DNA of 64,000 nucleotides from Neobacillus notoginsengisoli (GTDB taxonomy: Bacteria; Bacillota; Bacilli; Bacillales; Cytobacillaceae): assembly GCF_003515685.1 (NCBI RefSeq), contig NZ_QWEG01000002.1, forward strand, positions 310,001-374,000. Reading direction: 5' to 3'. The notes under the pieces are model-generated. The model was not told where the DNA came from. It did no database searches and saw only the letters and a list, made by a program, of their open reading frames with translations. Every line of letters begins with the position of its first letter. Positions within the stretch are counted from its first letter, which is position 1. Below are positions 61,936 to 64,000 of this stretch, in pieces. Position numbers and translations under genes: made by a program.

Positions 61936-62070
61936 GTCCGTTGATTTCTGCTCCAGGCGCTTCGCTTTCCGCGGGCGGTCTTGGAGCCTCCTCGGCGCAA
62001 GCGCCTGTGGGGTCTCCCACTGACCTTTTCTCCCGCAGGAGTCTACGCGCCTTCCAATCCAATCAACACT
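61936..62070. repeat. Dispersed Bacillus-type repeat (GC-rich, about 135 bp)
   Basis: The stretch includes GGCGCTTCGCTTTCCGCGGG, CCTCCTCGGCGCAAGCGCC and CCCGCAGGAGTCTACGCGCC, words that recur in intergenic repeats of many Bacillus genomes. It has a clearly higher GC content than its flanks and contains complementary segments (GGCGC.../GCGCC). It lies between the aldehyde dehydrogenase and 3-hydroxyacid dehydrogenase genes and has no credible gene; the 85-codon frame over it is a known kind of false ORF. Confidence 0.75.
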
Positions 62071-62123
62071 CACCTAACACAATTATTTCTTTTGAACAAG
62101 CTACCATTGATGGACGGTTCACG

Positions 62124-63575
62124 TTACGCCTTAATATAAACCGTCTTATACTCCGTCCAAAACTCAAGAGCTGTTGAACCTTGCTCCCTCGGACCGAGGC
62201 TCGATGCTTTTTTGCCGCCAAACGGATATTGGTTTTCAAAATAATTCGAAGGAATATTCACGTGTGTCACACCTGTTTGAATGTGTTTCACAAAATGCAT
62301 CGCCTTCTCCAGGTCCTTTGTATAAATCGTAGAAGACAAGCCAAAGTCACTATCATTCGCGACGTCTAACGCTTCCTCATACGAATCGACTTCGATCACC
62401 GCGATTACCGGCGCAAAAATTTCCTCTTTGAATATCGACATCTCACGGGTAACACCGCTAAATACAGTCGGAGCGACAAAATAGCCCTTGTCCCGGCCTT
62501 GATCAGTCAGTCTCTTCCCACCGCATTCAAGCACCGCCCCCTCCGCCACAGCCAGATCGATATGTTTTAAATAAAGATTCAATTGGCTTTCATCAATCAC
62601 AGGGCCATTGTCCGCCTTTTCATCAAAGCCATCCGTAATATGTAAAGTATTCGCAGCTTCTACCAATCTAGCAATAACTTCTTTCGAAATGCTTCTCGGC
62701 ACAATCAAACGGCTCGTCCCTGTGCACCGTTGGCCATTATCAAAAAATCCGCTAATGACAACATTTCGAATCGCCTCCTCTAAATCAGCATCCTCAAGGA
62801 TAACCGAGGCGTTCTTTCCACCCATTTCAGCCTGCATTTTTCCGCCGCGGACCGACACTGCTCTTCCCAACGCCAAGCCAACATCCGTTGAACCCGTAAA
62901 CGAAACCGCTTTGACTTTCGGGTGCCCACCGATCGTGCTGCCAATCACACCGCCAGGGCCTGTCACCATATTCACAACACCATTTGGCACACCCGCTTTT
63001 TCAAACAACTCGATGATTTTCACACTGATCAGCGATGTGTTGCTCGCCGGCTTAAAGATCACCGTATTCCCGGCAACAATGGCAGGGGCAATCTTCCATA
63101 TCCCAATTCCGAGCGGGAAGTTATACGGAGCAATCACCCCAACGACGCCGAGCGGTTCCCTCACGGTATAGGCAAAAATATCAGCATTCTTAGAAGGAAC
63201 CGTTTCTCCCTTTAACCGGGTCGCTTCTCCACTGAATTGCTTCATCGCATCAATCGTGATGCTCACTTCCGCTAAAGAATTTTTATACGTCTTCCCAACT
63301 TCTTTTGTAATAATCGCCGCCAATTCTTCTCGTTGCTCTTCCAGCAAATAAATTAACTTGAACAAGACGTCCCCCCGCGCTGGGACCGCAACCTGTGACC
63401 AAGTCTTAAACGCCTGTTCCGCAACCGAAATCGCCACCTCTACATCACGTTGATCAGACTTTTGGAAATACCCCAGCACTTCTTCCGTGTTCGCCGGATT
63501 AATACTCGCATACACTTCCCCAGATCGAGCTGCCACCCACTCGCCATTAATATAGTTAAAAAACGTTTGGGCCAA
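62124..63575 (-). CDS. Aldehyde dehydrogenase, NAD(P)+-dependent
   Basis: A 483-residue ALDH superfamily enzyme. FNYINGEWV starts the protein; VIAPYNFPLGIGIWKIAPAIVAGNTVIFKPAS gives the catalytic Asn, SFTGSTDVG the cofactor loop, AEMGGKNASVILEDAD the catalytic Glu, and FDNGQRCTGTSRLIV the catalytic Cys. It resembles ketoglutarate-semialdehyde and other semialdehyde dehydrogenases; its exact substrate is unknown. The start is TTG 63575 with GAGGTGAGG about 6 bases upstream. It leads the group that includes the 3-hydroxyacid dehydrogenase and amidohydrolase. Confidence 0.94.
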   Translation of the reverse strand: MAQTFFNYINGEWVAARSGEVYASINPANTEEVLGYFQKSDQRDVEVAISVAEQAFKTWSQVAVPARGDVLFKLIYLLEEQREELAAIITKEVGKTYKNSLAEVSITIDAMKQFSGEATRLKGETVPSKNADIFAYTVREPLGVVGVIAPYNFPLGIGIWKIAPAIVAGNTVIFKPASNTSLISVKIIELFEKAGVPNGVVNMVTGPGGVIGSTIGGHPKVKAVSFTGSTDVGLALGRAVSVRGGKMQAEMGGKNASVILEDADLEEAIRNVVISGFFDNGQRCTGTSRLIVPRSISKEVIARLVEAANTLHITDGFDEKADNGPVIDESQLNLYLKHIDLAVAEGAVLECGGKRLTDQGRDKGYFVAPTVFSGVTREMSIFKEEIFAPVIAVIEVDSYEEALDVANDSDFGLSSTIYTKDLEKAMHFVKHIQTGVTHVNIPSNYFENQYPFGGKKASSLGPREQGSTALEFWTEYKTVYIKA

Positions 63576-63638
63576 CCTACCTCACCTCTTCTCATTTTCT
63601 GGAAGCTGCCGGAGAGGCAATTGCTTCTATTGTGACTA

Positions 63639-63666
63639 ATTATAATATTCTAAATTTTATTTACAA
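63639..63666 (-). promoter_or_regulatory. Promoter of the aldehyde dehydrogenase gene
   Basis: On the minus strand TTGTAA (63666-63661), 16-bp spacer, TATAAT (63644-63639), 64 bp before the TTG start. Confidence 0.6.
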
Positions 63667-63747
63667 ATATAGCAACCCCAAATTTCACTTTTGCATTTAG
63701 AGGCAGCACATATAACTCCGTTGCACTCATGATTCCAACCCCTCCTC

Positions 63748-63765
63748 GCAAAATAAAAACCTTTT
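63748..63765. repeat. Left flank of the second 52-bp array
   Basis: GCAAAATAAAAACCTTTT, identical to 57309-57326. Confidence 0.7.
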
Positions 63766-63828
63766 AAAAGCAAAAAAACACGGAAGCCAAAGCTCCCGCA
63801 TCCAAGCAAAGCGCCCCATCAAACCATG

Positions 63829-63846
63829 AGAACCGTCCCCATGCAT
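63829..63846. repeat. Half copy of the palindromic dispersed element
   Basis: GAGAACCGTCCCCATGCAT, the right end of the element only, fused directly to the start of the second 52-bp array. Confidence 0.7.
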
Positions 63847-64000
63847 CGTGACAACCTCAACCGGGTTTGACCGTTTGTTGTCACTCATCCGGACTTTCCG
63901 TGACAACCTCAACGGGTTTTGACTGTTTGTTGTCACTCATCCGGGCTTTGCGTGACAACATAACAGGATTTTCCTTGTTCGTTGTCACTCATCCGAGCCT
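63846..64000. repeat. Second 52-bp tandem array, continuing past the window
   Basis: Units start at 63877, 63929 and 63981 after a partial first unit, again with GTTGTCAC ... GTGACAAC and the 52-bp period. Unit types match those in the first array (CTCAACCGGGTTTGA and AACAGGATTTTCC variants). The right edge cuts the array. Confidence 0.93.

Noticed and set aside
61920-62177. 85-codon frame between two dehydrogenase genes
   Set aside because: It lies over a GC-rich dispersed repeat that produces the same kind of false frame in many Bacillus genomes.

Overview
The window looks like a chromosomal segment of a Bacillaceae bacterium (Bacillus in the broad sense). Supporting signs are AGGAGG-type ribosome binding sites, frequent TTG and GTG starts behind strong Shine-Dalgarno sequences, a B. 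subtilis-like eps operon (epsA, epsB, EAR-type leader RNA, epsC, epsD, epsL, epsN) next to a SinR homologue, a cre box, and an OpuA-type osmoprotectant transporter. Nearly all genes are on the minus strand. No database search was possible; assignments rest on sequence motifs and family knowledge.

Layout. 1-8.2 kb: an APC permease cut by the left edge, an IclR regulator, a secreted PPC/fibronectin-III repeat protein, a small membrane-anchored protein, a secreted lethal-factor/PPEP-like zinc protease and an aldo/keto reductase. 8.2-11.2 kb: an OpuA-type glycine betaine transporter with fused permease and binding protein. 11.9-37.7 kb: one long exopolysaccharide locus read right to left, with chain-length/kinase genes, flippase, polymerase, about eight glycosyltransferases, dTDP-sugar genes, two sugar aminotransferases, a pyruvyl transferase, a beta-helix protein, and two ATP-grasp ligases, one near a sugar aminotransferase and one beside a LysA-type decarboxylase. 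37.7-38.5 kb: a divergent SinR-like repressor gene and an intergenic region carrying three 16-bp SinR-type palindromes, one inside the epsA promoter.

38.7-47 kb: a PTS EIIC gene behind a cre box, small genes, and an amino-sugar PTS/nagB/RpiR group facing an M20 amidohydrolase. 47.2-55 kb: a PucR-linked operon (DUF1177, nitrilase-type amidase, NCS1 permease, DUF917, HyuA-type hydantoinase) that probably degrades a hydantoin-like or other cyclic nitrogen compound. 55.3-57.3 kb: a HesB/IscA-like gene with an in-frame TGA at the conserved Cys position followed by a bSECIS-compatible hairpin (possible selenoprotein), an EamA transporter and a YjbQ protein. 57.4-58.3 kb: a 52-bp tandem repeat array with a four-unit higher-order repeat; a second array starts near 63.85 kb and leaves the window. 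58.4-63.6 kb: a catabolic group (aldehyde dehydrogenase, 3-hydroxyisobutyrate-dehydrogenase-like protein, M20 amidohydrolase, DUF3100-type membrane pair).

A palindromic element with GGGACGGTTC / GAACCGTCCC ends recurs between genes and artificially extends several reading frames; starts were therefore chosen by ribosome binding site. The most notable points are the candidate selenoprotein, the SinR/EAR control region, the proposed amino-acid decoration of a 4-amino-sugar in the exopolysaccharide, the hairpin placed between the nagB ribosome binding site and its start, and the higher-order repeat array.
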